Of a DNA stretch of 6,109 bases, positions 1 to 6,039 are shown piece by piece (positions within the stretch are counted from its first letter, which is position 1; each line of letters starts with the position of its first letter). A program made the position numbers and the translations under genes. A model generated the notes under the pieces. The model did no database searches. It was not told the DNA's origin and saw nothing but the letters and a program-made list of their open reading frames with translations. The stretch comes from Candidatus Bathyarchaeota archaeon (GTDB taxonomy: Archaea > Thermoproteota > Bathyarchaeia > TCS64), in contig CALGBN010000049.1 of the NCBI GenBank assembly GCA_937877765.1, positions 1-6,109 on the forward strand, read 5' to 3'.

Positions 1-911
1 TTGAGGAACAAGGCGTTGATTACGGTGTTATCGAGGTCGGCCTCGGGGGGAGACTGGACGCCACAAACGCTATCGACCCTCTTGTAAGCGTCATCACAAA
101 CATTGGATACGAACACGTAAACATACTCGGCCCGACCCTAGAAGACATAGCCTACGAGAAAGCGGGAATCATCAAACCGGGCATACCGGTGGTCACAGGC
201 GAGACCCAGAGAAACATACTTGATGTCTTTGAGAAGGTCGCCGAGGAGGAAGGAACAGAAGTCATACAGGTCGCGGAATACGCCGAGTGTGAAAGAACAA
301 GCGCAAGTATAGAGGGACAGGTGTTCAATCTTGAGAGCCAACGAGATGAATACACTGGACTCAAGACGCCACTGCTTGGTATACACCAGATTATCAACGC
401 AGCTACAGCTGTCACAGCCATAGAAGCACTAGAGCAACATGGCATCACGATATCGAGACAAGCTATCATCAAAGGCATAAGAAACGTCTACTGGCCCGGT
501 AGACTCGAAGTAGTACACCATAAACCAGCGGTTATCCTTGACTGCGCCAAGGACGCGGAGGCAACGGAGGCTGTACGCAAGACAGTCATCAGCGACTTGA
601 ATGATCGAAGGATTATCGCGGTAGTGAGTATGTCCAGTGATAAGAACATCGAGGGAATGATAGAGAACATCGCTGCATTTGCAGACGAGTTCATCATCAC
701 AAAGCACAGTGTTACATATCGGGCGGCAGAGCCGGAGAGACTAATCACTGAGATCACCAAGTATGGTAAACAGTACAAGGTGGTTCTAGACCATGATGAA
801 GCATTCAAAGAAGCCTATGAGATGGCGAACCCAGATGACATGGTATTAGTTATTGGCTCAGTGTATCTCGCTGGTGACGCTAGGAGATTCTACGCATCTT
901 ACTTCTCATAG
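1..911 (+). CDS. folC: FolC-like folylpolyglutamate/dihydrofolate synthase, C-terminal part (5'-truncated)
   Basis: A Mur-ligase-family enzyme that in its best known forms adds glutamate to a folate-type pterin using ATP. The frame is open from base 3 with no start, so the N-terminus with the P-loop lies outside the window; about 302 residues remain of a usual ~430. Visible family motifs, numbered from base 3: GLGGRLDATN at 13-22, TNIGYEH at 32-38, EKAGIIKPG at 52-60, HQIINAATA at about 128-136, WPGRLEVV at about 164-171 and the C-terminal GSVYLAGDAR. The ATPase-core and C-terminal domains are therefore both present. The odd point is the C-terminal loop that normally reads DGAHNP or DVAHNP: here it is DCAKDA (540-557), with the His and Asn replaced. 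The substrate could thus be a folate, a methanopterin-type cofactor or another acceptor. The 3' end overlaps the convergent pyruvyl transferase gene by 32 nt. Family assignment is firm; substrate is open. Confidence 0.9.
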   Translation, partial: EEQGVDYGVIEVGLGGRLDATNAIDPLVSVITNIGYEHVNILGPTLEDIAYEKAGIIKPGIPVVTGETQRNILDVFEKVAEEEGTEVIQVAEYAECERTSASIEGQVFNLESQRDEYTGLKTPLLGIHQIINAATAVTAIEALEQHGITISRQAIIKGIRNVYWPGRLEVVHHKPAVILDCAKDAEATEAVRKTVISDLNDRRIIAVVSMSSDKNIEGMIENIAAFADEFIITKHSVTYRAAEPERLITEITKYGKQYKVVLDHDEAFKEAYEMANPDDMVLVIGSVYLAGDARRFYASYFS

Positions 912-2019
912 TGATATAGTCAGCGACTCTGTCTGATTCACTGTTTACTAGTCCACGTATCGCGTTCACCCTTTTCTTAATGGATTTTGAGTATTGTTCC
1001 CTGTTTTCTAGTGCTTCCATTGTTTTCATGTAGAGTCTGTCGAGTCCAAGGTTTAGCTCTGAGAGGTAGTTAGCTGTGTTCATGTGCTCCATGTATCCTC
1101 GTATCTTGATGTCATAATCGATGGAAACATGGGGAGTCCCTTGTATAGCTGCGAATATGAGGCTGTGGAGTCTTAGACCAACCAGTAACGCGGCGCGACC
1201 AATAACTGATAATGCCTCTGATGTGTTTCTTGGTCGTTGTAGGGTCTCTGGTTCACTGTGCATCAGGTTAAGGATTACTCTTATTTCTTCAAGGTCATCA
1301 TCAGGGGACACAGTGTGAAACGGCATGAAGGCTACGTGATAATCGTCTTCCAGTAGCTTATCCGCGGTTCTTGCTTGCATGTGGCGTATTCTGTTGATAT
1401 ATGATTGGTCTAGTTGCTGGTGGTAGAGGAGTTTATGGGATCGTGTTAGGCGTCTTGGACAAAATAGGATTAGACTCTTTTTTGTCCCCGAGTTCACAGA
1501 GTTGAGTGCGTGGGCGCTGTCCCCTGTTACGGTGATTGGTTTTACCAGTTGCCCTGTGAGGGGTTGTAGTATCTGTTTTGAGATCACGTCTCTTGTACTG
1601 ATGATTGACGCGTTTCGTAGAAGCATCCGTGTGATCTCTCGCCCCATCAAGGTTGTAATGGGCTTACTTCCTACACCAAAACAAACGATTCTTCGTTTGA
1701 TTAACGCTGGGAGCCCCATGTGAACTATTCTTGAGAGATGCCCGTAATCATAGAAGGGAGTGCCACCGGTCAATAGATGAACATCAGCCTCCCTGAATAA
1801 CTCAAGATATAGGTCTCTGTTTCGGAGAAGAGTTCTTGGACTCTCAATCTTCTCAGCCTGCACCCCTGATTGAGCTGTGGTGTATTCTGGGTCTATGCTG
1901 AGGGCGGTGAGTTCTGCGTCTGGTAATCGTTGTTTGATTAGTTTTGCAACGCCTTGCAGTATCGCCTCGTCGCCTAGGTTTCTTGAGCCGAACCATCCTC
2001 CGTAGACCAGTATCTTCAA
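880..2019 (-). CDS. CsaB-like polysaccharide pyruvyl transferase
   Basis: Predicted cytoplasmic enzyme of about 379 residues, the usual size for the polysaccharide pyruvyl transferase family, which moves pyruvate from phosphoenolpyruvate onto a sugar as a ketal. Seen in order: a nucleotide-binding-like N-terminus with NLGDEA (14-19), TGGTPFYDYGH (84-94, the LSGGG-type loop), and the signature GLRLHSLIFAAIQGTP (about 281-296) followed by DYDIKIRGYMEHM (301-313). The start chosen is TTG at 2019-2017, which overlaps the stop of the upstream glycosyltransferase as TTGA and has GAGG at 2030-2027 with 7 nt spacing. The frame stays open upstream to an ATG at 2130, but those 37 extra residues are Arg/Pro-rich shadow of the glycosyltransferase, and the protein LKILVYGG is a normal family N-terminus. 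Translational coupling suggests the pair acts on one glycan. In bacteria CsaB decorates cell-wall polymers for S-layer attachment; the archaeal target is unknown. Confidence 0.85.
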   Translation of the reverse strand: MKILVYGGWFGSRNLGDEAILQGVAKLIKQRLPDAELTALSIDPEYTTAQSGVQAEKIESPRTLLRNRDLYLELFREADVHLLTGGTPFYDYGHLSRIVHMGLPALIKRRIVCFGVGSKPITTLMGREITRMLLRNASIISTRDVISKQILQPLTGQLVKPITVTGDSAHALNSVNSGTKKSLILFCPRRLTRSHKLLYHQQLDQSYINRIRHMQARTADKLLEDDYHVAFMPFHTVSPDDDLEEIRVILNLMHSEPETLQRPRNTSEALSVIGRAALLVGLRLHSLIFAAIQGTPHVSIDYDIKIRGYMEHMNTANYLSELNLGLDRLYMKTMEALENREQYSKSIKKRVNAIRGLVNSESDRVADYITMRSKMRRIS

Positions 2020-3128
2020 CCTGATGCCTCGATGATCCGCGTATATTCCCCGATGTGGAGGTCTGCCACGTGGTCTGCGTCGTAGACCCTTGAGACGTGG
2101 TGGCGCCCGTTTCTGCCTCTTATTTGCCATTCATCAGAGTCTAGTAACCAAGCTAGCCCAGCATCATAATCATCATTTATGACATGGTACCCGTAATCCG
2201 AGACCAGTTTATCCGGGTTCTCTCCGCTGATTACTGGGGTCTCGTTTGCTAGTGCCTCTAGGAAGCTTACTGGTAATGCTTCTCTGATGCTGGTGTTCAG
2301 TAGAGCCCATGATTTTCCCAGTATCTCCTTTTTTTCTTGTTCTGAGACGAATCCGGTTAAGGTGAGGTTTGGTATGTGTCCATATTTTTCCCTTAGTGCT
2401 CTGTCTTTCTCTGAGTCGTGGCTTTTTCCCATGGCTATGAAGTCAATATCCGGGTATTTCTCGGCTAAACCTAGGAATATCTCGACTCTTTTTTGTGGGT
2501 CCCAGCGAGCGAGGAAGCATACGGTTGGGCGCTTTGCTTTTTCATATGTTTCCTCTGGGACTGGTACTGGGTTTGGAAGATATTTTGGCACCATTTCTAG
2601 TTTGTAGAGTTTGATGGCTTTTGGTATGAGGAAATGGGCTTGACTGTACAGACGGTCCATCTCGCGACAGGTCTCGGCTAGTATCCTGATCTCGGCCTCG
2701 ATTCTTAGCTGGTGTTTGAGGGTTCCATACTTTGGGATGACTTTAGCTATTCTCCGCCACTCATCCCAGTCGTAGGGGTCTTGAAACGTGATTATATGCC
2801 TCTTATCAGGCTCAGCAATATACGCAACGTAAGTGTTGTAACTTACAGCTTGGCTATGATAGATATCTGCGTCTGCTTTTTGGTAGTATTTTATGGAGTC
2901 TCTTCTTGCTGATAATGACCCGAATCCTGTGCCTTGGTGCGAGGGGTATCCGTAGACTTTGAAGCCGTCTAGCTTCTCGTACTCGTTTTGGCCATTTCTG
3001 CGCTGTGTGACTACTGAGACGTCTATTTCTTTTTCTGCTAGTTTCTTGGCTAGTAGTCTTGTAAGGTATCCGAAGCCACCGTAGGTGCCCCAGTGGAATA
3101 TTTCTGGTGATACGAAGCATATTTTCAA
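2016..3128 (-). CDS. GT4-family glycosyltransferase (GT-B fold)
   Basis: A retaining glycosyltransferase of about 370 residues, predicted cytosolic, that would transfer a sugar from a nucleotide-sugar donor to a growing surface or lipid-linked glycan. The N-terminal Rossmann half has MKICFVSPE and the glycine loop GTYGGFGYLTRLLAKKL (14-30). The C-terminal half has LPNPVPVP (184-191), FLARWDPQKR (205-214) and the EX7E donor-site motif, E283 and E291 in REALPVSFLEAL. No signal peptide or membrane segment is evident. The start is TTG at 3128-3126; an in-frame TGA three codons upstream (3137-3135) rules out anything longer, and the TTG gives a canonical N-terminus. There is a weak GATGAT ribosome-binding match 5 nt upstream. 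It is the first gene of a minus-strand operon with the pyruvyl transferase, and a probable promoter lies about 30 nt upstream. Donor and acceptor sugars cannot be told from sequence. Confidence 0.9.
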   Translation of the reverse strand: MKICFVSPEIFHWGTYGGFGYLTRLLAKKLAEKEIDVSVVTQRRNGQNEYEKLDGFKVYGYPSHQGTGFGSLSARRDSIKYYQKADADIYHSQAVSYNTYVAYIAEPDKRHIITFQDPYDWDEWRRIAKVIPKYGTLKHQLRIEAEIRILAETCREMDRLYSQAHFLIPKAIKLYKLEMVPKYLPNPVPVPEETYEKAKRPTVCFLARWDPQKRVEIFLGLAEKYPDIDFIAMGKSHDSEKDRALREKYGHIPNLTLTGFVSEQEKKEILGKSWALLNTSIREALPVSFLEALANETPVISGENPDKLVSDYGYHVINDDYDAGLAWLLDSDEWQIRGRNGRHHVSRVYDADHVADLHIGEYTRIIEASG

Positions 3129-3153
3129 CGTAAATCATCTTTCAGTTTTCGTT

Positions 3154-3166
3154 AAATCCTTATACC
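3154..3166 (+). promoter_or_regulatory. Candidate BRE/TATA promoter of the GT2-MscS operon
   Basis: AAATCCTTATACC matches an archaeal BRE (AAAT) followed by a TATA box (CTTATA). Its centre is about 44 nt upstream of the GTG at 3206. A start site about 26 nt downstream would lie near 3188 and leave a leader of roughly 17 nt that contains the ribosome-binding site at 3195-3200. It uses the same core bases, read the other way, as the minus-strand candidate. Assigned from consensus by eye. Confidence 0.5.
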
Positions 3167-3173
3167 AGTTTAC
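3158..3173 (-). promoter_or_regulatory. Candidate BRE/TATA promoter of the glycosyltransferase-pyruvyl transferase operon
   Basis: Read on the minus strand this is GTAAACTGGTATAAGG, an A-rich BRE-like stretch followed by a TATA-like GGTATAAGG. Its centre is about 34 nt from the TTG start at 3128, so transcription at the usual archaeal distance would begin near 3135 and give an almost leaderless mRNA. That fits the weak ribosome-binding signal. The element overlaps the plus-strand candidate on the same bases. Assigned from consensus by eye. Confidence 0.45.
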
Positions 3174-3194
3174 TTTTAGAAGTATTTGAATATT

Positions 3195-3200
3195 GAGGGG
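3195..3200 (+). promoter_or_regulatory. Ribosome-binding site of the GT2 gene
   Basis: GAGGGG lies 5 nt upstream of the GTG at 3206 and supports that non-ATG start, which gives the typical GT2 N-terminus MKASLVIPVLNEE. Confidence 0.6.
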
Positions 3201-3205
3201 TCTCA

Positions 3206-4147
3206 GTGAAGGCTAGTCTGGTTATCCCAGTCCTAAACGAGGAAAAAATACTCTGGCGAAACACAGAGACCATAATAGAATACCTCGATGAAGCACTGAA
3301 TGACTATGAGATAATACTCGTAGAGAATGGAAGCAGGGATAACACCGAGAAAATTGCAGCTGAGCTATCCAGCCAATACATGAAAGTCAGAACATTCTCA
3401 ATACATGAACCATGCCTCGGAGAAGCGTTAAAGACAGGTGTATCAAACGCCGAGTACGAGAAGATAGTCTATTACCCCATTGATCTCTCGGTGAACCTCG
3501 ATTTCATAGATAGCAGCATCAAGCTACTAGACTCTAACGATATTGTCATAGGAAGTAAACGACTGCAAGACGCAAGAGACCATAGACCCCAAACTAGGCA
3601 AATAGCCAGCAAGGGATACCATCAAGCCGTCAAACTACTTTTCAAAACCAATCTAACCGACACCACCTGTGTAAAAGCCTACAGAAGAGACATTGCGATT
3701 ACATTGATGAACCAAATACCCACACGTAGCAATGTTTTCGAGACAGAGGTTCTCCTAGAGGCTCAGAGAAGGAAACACCGTATAGCCCAGATACCGGTAA
3801 TAGTTGATGACCCCAGACGAGGAAGGCTGCCTCTAAGATACAAGGTGGTTAGTAAGGGTCAGGATTTGGCGTCTCTGCGTATTGATGTCTTCTCGTTATC
3901 TATGGGCGTCATGCTCTTTCTTGTGGGCTCTTTGTGGCTTGGTTATCTCTCTTTAGAGAAGCTTGTCTATAACAGGGAGGGATTCCTGAACCCGTATAGT
4001 TTCCTTATCTCGATGATGCTGATACTGTTCGGGGTTCAGGGAATCACTTACGGGTTATTTGCTAGGCTGTTTCTACAGCTTAGACACGAGATCACGGTAA
4101 ATAATTCGCATAAGGCTGGAAACGTTTTCAAGGAAGAAGCAAAATAG
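3206..4147 (+). CDS. GT2 glycosyltransferase, polyprenyl-phosphate-sugar synthase-like, with two C-terminal TM helices
   Basis: A GT-A-fold transferase of 313 residues. Seen in order: MKASLVIPVLNEE (1-13), the nucleotide-binding strand YEIILVENGSRDNT (34-47), LGEALKTGV (71-79), the metal-site region YYPIDLSVNL (89-98), GSKR (116-119), and two hydrophobic segments at about 229-250 and 264-290 that should anchor the enzyme to the membrane. This layout matches archaeal dolichol-phosphate mannose/glucose synthases, which make lipid-linked sugars for protein or lipid glycosylation. The usual DAD of the metal site is replaced by PID, so only one of its two Asp residues remains (D93). The GTG start has a good ribosome-binding site. 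The channel gene follows 21 nt downstream, probably in the same transcript. From about 3840 on, the base composition changes sharply compared with the catalytic domain. Family is firm; the sugar and activity are not. Confidence 0.85.
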   Translation: MKASLVIPVLNEEKILWRNTETIIEYLDEALNDYEIILVENGSRDNTEKIAAELSSQYMKVRTFSIHEPCLGEALKTGVSNAEYEKIVYYPIDLSVNLDFIDSSIKLLDSNDIVIGSKRLQDARDHRPQTRQIASKGYHQAVKLLFKTNLTDTTCVKAYRRDIAITLMNQIPTRSNVFETEVLLEAQRRKHRIAQIPVIVDDPRRGRLPLRYKVVSKGQDLASLRIDVFSLSMGVMLFLVGSLWLGYLSLEKLVYNREGFLNPYSFLISMMLILFGVQGITYGLFARLFLQLRHEITVNNSHKAGNVFKEEAK

Positions 4148-4168
4148 GTCCAGCAATAGGGATCAAAC

Positions 4169-4951
4169 ATGCTGGAAGATTTAACGAGCTTAGTGATGAC
4201 AGAGGGTTACAAGTATGGACTCAGCCTCGTCTCGATAATAGTAGTATACATTGTCTACAAGTCCATCATGGGGATAATCAAACGAAGAGGAAACGAGTTA
4301 GGACTAGAACCCCACATCATCAACATACTACGCCTACTCGTCAGAGTAGTAGCAATTGTAGTAGCCTCCACAATCTTGATGACCATATTCAACATATCAT
4401 CAGACCTCTTCGTAGGAGCAAGCGCCCTACTCGGCGCTGCACTGGGTTTTGGATCCAGTCAAACCATCAACAACGTAGTCGCCGGTTTCTATGTTCTCAT
4501 AAGCCAGCCCTTCAAGGTAAAGGACTATGTAAAGATAGGTGACCTTGAGGGACAGGTTGAGGAGATCGCCATCAATTATACGAGCCTCTATACGCCCACA
4601 TTCAACCTACTGAAAGTGCCTAACACACAGGTAACGAGCAGTAAAATATTGAACCTCACCCATGAAGGCGTTATCAAGTACACGTTTACCATTAGTTTTG
4701 GACACGATTACACAGAGAGAGACATAACCAAGAAAGTAATCGAGCCAGCCATCAAAGAGTTCTGTGATATCTACTGTGACCTAGAGTTACGTCCACCAGA
4801 AGCATACCTAGAAGGCGCCAACAGACTGGAGAAAATCTATCTTTTCAGGATATTCATCCCCAAAGGCGAGGCAAAGATCCTCTATACACTACAGCCTGAA
4901 CTAATTGAATGCATTATGAGGAACTTCGATAAACTCAAAACCGGACAATAG
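4169..4951 (+). CDS. mscS: MscS-family mechanosensitive ion channel
   Basis: A small-conductance mechanosensitive channel of 260 residues, close to the minimal MscS plan, that opens under membrane tension to release solutes on hypo-osmotic shock. Two helices at about 14-36 and 53-74 are followed by the pore helix region 80-112, with the Gly/Ala-rich GASALLGAALGFGSSQ (83-98) and NNVVAGFYVLISQPF (101-115). Next comes the beta domain signature VKDYVKIGDLEGQVEEI (117-133) and a cytosolic alpha/beta C-terminal domain to residue 260. The ATG at 4169 has AGGGATC at 4158-4164 as a plausible ribosome-binding site. It lies 21 nt after the GT2 gene, with no promoter evident between them, so co-transcription is likely. 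The 52-nt gap downstream separates it from the redox pair. No unusual feature was seen in the protein. Confidence 0.93.
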   Translation: MLEDLTSLVMTEGYKYGLSLVSIIVVYIVYKSIMGIIKRRGNELGLEPHIINILRLLVRVVAIVVASTILMTIFNISSDLFVGASALLGAALGFGSSQTINNVVAGFYVLISQPFKVKDYVKIGDLEGQVEEIAINYTSLYTPTFNLLKVPNTQVTSSKILNLTHEGVIKYTFTISFGHDYTERDITKKVIEPAIKEFCDIYCDLELRPPEAYLEGANRLEKIYLFRIFIPKGEAKILYTLQPELIECIMRNFDKLKTGQ

Positions 4952-5003
4952 TCTTCTCGAAACTTTCTTATTCCCAACGGCATATCTGTCTTGAAATATT
5001 CTG
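4952..5003 (+). promoter_or_regulatory. Intergenic region with weak candidate promoter for the redox operon
   Basis: This 52-nt gap follows the channel stop. It is pyrimidine-rich at first (TCTTCTCG, then CTTTCTTATT at 4963-4972). The latter is a poor TATA-like match about 36 nt before the GTG at 5004 and 45 nt before the GTG at 5013. The same T-rich stretch could equally help end the upstream transcript, since archaeal termination often uses T-runs, but no hairpin is seen. Low confidence in either role. Confidence 0.25.
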
Positions 5004-5007
5004 GTGA
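5003..5007 (+). promoter_or_regulatory. Shine-Dalgarno-like GGTGA that favours the second GTG start
   Basis: GGTGA ends 5 nt before the GTG at 5013 and overlaps the outer GTG at 5004. It supports translation from 5013 (three residues shorter) rather than 5004, for which no ribosome-binding site is visible. The bases 5001-5013 also form a short perfect hairpin (CTGGT, GAA, ACCAG) over both starts. Confidence 0.4.
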
Positions 5008-5537
5008 AACCAGTGGCAAAACCGATTTGGATATCAAGAGACTATGCGGCTTGCAGCGGATGTAGAAGATGCGAGCTTGCATGCAGCATGCATCATGAGG
5101 GCTGGATGTGGCCTGAAGCCAGTAGGGTAAGGGTTTTCATGCCTTTCCCCGGCGTTGAAGTACCACATCTATGCGCCCAGTGTCAGGACTATCCCTGTAT
5201 CGAAGCGTGTCCAGTTGACGCCTTGAGCAGTGACCCGGACACAGGTGCTGTTATTGTAGACAGAGAGAAGTGCATAAGCTGCGGAGCATGCATCAAGGCG
5301 TGCCCCGGATCAGTACCATATTTGCATCCCGGAGATAACAAAGCGACTATCTGTGATCTATGTGGAGGAGAACCCAAGTGCGTTGAAGTCTGCACGGAGG
5401 CAGGATACAACGCCTTGACCATTGTAAATGAGGGCCCAAGCATCCATAGAAAGCTCTACAGCAGAGACCCAGTGGAGACAGCTAAGGACCTAGCCGTGAA
5501 GATGTTCGGCGAAAAGGGAGAGGAGGTTATAGAATGA
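5004..5537 (+). CDS. Four-cluster [4Fe-4S] ferredoxin subunit (DmsB/AorA-like), partner of the downstream oxidoreductase
   Basis: An iron-sulfur electron carrier of 177 residues with exactly 16 cysteines in four groups: C17/20/23/27, C57/60/65/69, C90/93/96/100 and C117/120/126/130. The spacings CX2CX2CX3C, CX2CX4CX3C, CX2CX2CX3C and CX2CX5CX3C fit four [4Fe-4S] clusters in the DmsB/HycB-type polyferredoxin fold. There is no Tat or Sec signal and no membrane helix, so it should be cytosolic. The residues after about 145 form a charged tail. The gene overlaps the oxidoreductase start as ATGA, which implies coupled synthesis and a complex in which this protein passes electrons between the tungstopterin subunit and ferredoxin or another carrier. 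The outer GTG at 5004 is given; GTG at 5013 has a better ribosome-binding site. Similar small subunits accompany some AOR-family enzymes, such as the bacterial AorA and archaeal WOR5-type systems. The partnership is inferred from gene order. Confidence 0.88.
   Translation: MKPVAKPIWISRDYAACSGCRRCELACSMHHEGWMWPEASRVRVFMPFPGVEVPHLCAQCQDYPCIEACPVDALSSDPDTGAVIVDREKCISCGACIKACPGSVPYLHPGDNKATICDLCGGEPKCVEVCTEAGYNALTIVNEGPSIHRKLYSRDPVETAKDLAVKMFGEKGEEVIE
5521..5527 (+). promoter_or_regulatory. Strong ribosome-binding site of the oxidoreductase gene
   Basis: AGGAGGT lies 6 nt before the ATG at 5534, inside the end of the ferredoxin gene. It is the strongest Shine-Dalgarno match in the window and fixes this start. 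Confidence 0.8.
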
Positions 5538-6039
5538 TCCCCGGTGGATACGCGGGTAAGTGGCTGGACATAGACCTCACGAATAACAAGATCGAGGACA
5601 TCACGTTCCCATACGAGACACTTGAGCAATTCTTTGGTGGAAGAGGTATGGCTACCAAGATTCTCTGGGACCGAGTAGCTGACAAGTGGACGGATATGGA
5701 TGGACTTGATCCAGAGAACCCACTAATATTCGCAACGGGGCCAATGACTGGAATCTACCCCGGTGCACGTATCTGTGTCAGCGGCAAGAGCCCAGTCAGT
5801 AACGGTGTCGTTGGTAGCACAGCCGCCACAGAGTTCGCTGTTGAAATCAAGAACACAGGGTATGATGGTATCATCTTCACGGGAAAGAGCCCTGAGCCAG
5901 TCTACTTATTGGTGACTGATGATGGCCCAGAGCTTGTGGACGCGAAACATCTCTGGGGCTTGGACGGCGAGACCACTCTCATCAAACTCAATAAAGAAGT
6001 TAAAGAGACCCTCACGAAACGCCACCCCAACGTTGGACT
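5534..6039 (+). CDS. Aldehyde:ferredoxin oxidoreductase family, N-terminal part (3'-truncated by adapter)
   Basis: The N-terminal domain of an AOR-family enzyme, which interconverts aldehydes and carboxylic acids at a tungsten (or molybdenum) bis-pterin centre with low-potential electrons. About 168 genuine residues are present of a usual ~600. Motifs: GGYAGKWLDIDLTNNK (4-19), GGRGMATKILWDRV (35-48), the hallmark LDPENPLIFATGPMTG (58-73), GKSPVSNGVVGSTAATEFAVE (split around 84-104), GYDGIIFTGKSPEPVYL (109-125) and HLWGLDGETT (139-148). The pterin-binding N-terminal fold is therefore intact as far as it goes. The cysteines that bind the [4Fe-4S] cluster and the substrate-pocket residues lie beyond the break, so metal and substrate cannot be judged. 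The start overlaps the ferredoxin stop as ATGA with a strong ribosome-binding site. An open frame continues to a TGA at 6104-6106, but that stretch is sequencing adapter and not part of the gene. Confidence 0.92.

Noticed and set aside
138..808. Several minus-strand reading frames of 80-110 codons opposite folC
   Set aside because: They are antisense to a conserved enzyme, have no family motifs and no ribosome-binding sites, and look like shadows.
912..960. A possible terminator beyond the folC stop
   Set aside because: No convincing hairpin or T-run was seen, and the region is coding for the opposite-strand pyruvyl transferase.
2020..2130. A 37-residue N-terminal extension of the pyruvyl transferase from an ATG at 2130
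   Set aside because: It lies wholly inside the glycosyltransferase gene in another frame, is Arg/Pro-rich, and precedes a complete family N-terminus that has its own TTG start and ribosome-binding site.
2287..2912. Plus-strand reading frames opposite the GT4 gene
   Set aside because: They are Ser/Phe-rich shadow translations of the opposite strand, with no support as genes.
2854..3138. A 94-residue minus-strand reading frame starting with an ATG 10 nt before the GT4 TTG
   Set aside because: It is out of frame with the GT4 protein, very basic, without recognisable motifs, and overlaps a well-supported gene.
5078..5092. A perfect 15-nt palindrome, TGCATGC-A-GCATGCA
   Set aside because: It falls on codons for conserved Cys, Ala and His residues of the first iron-sulfur motif, so it is explained by coding constraint; there is no second copy in the window.
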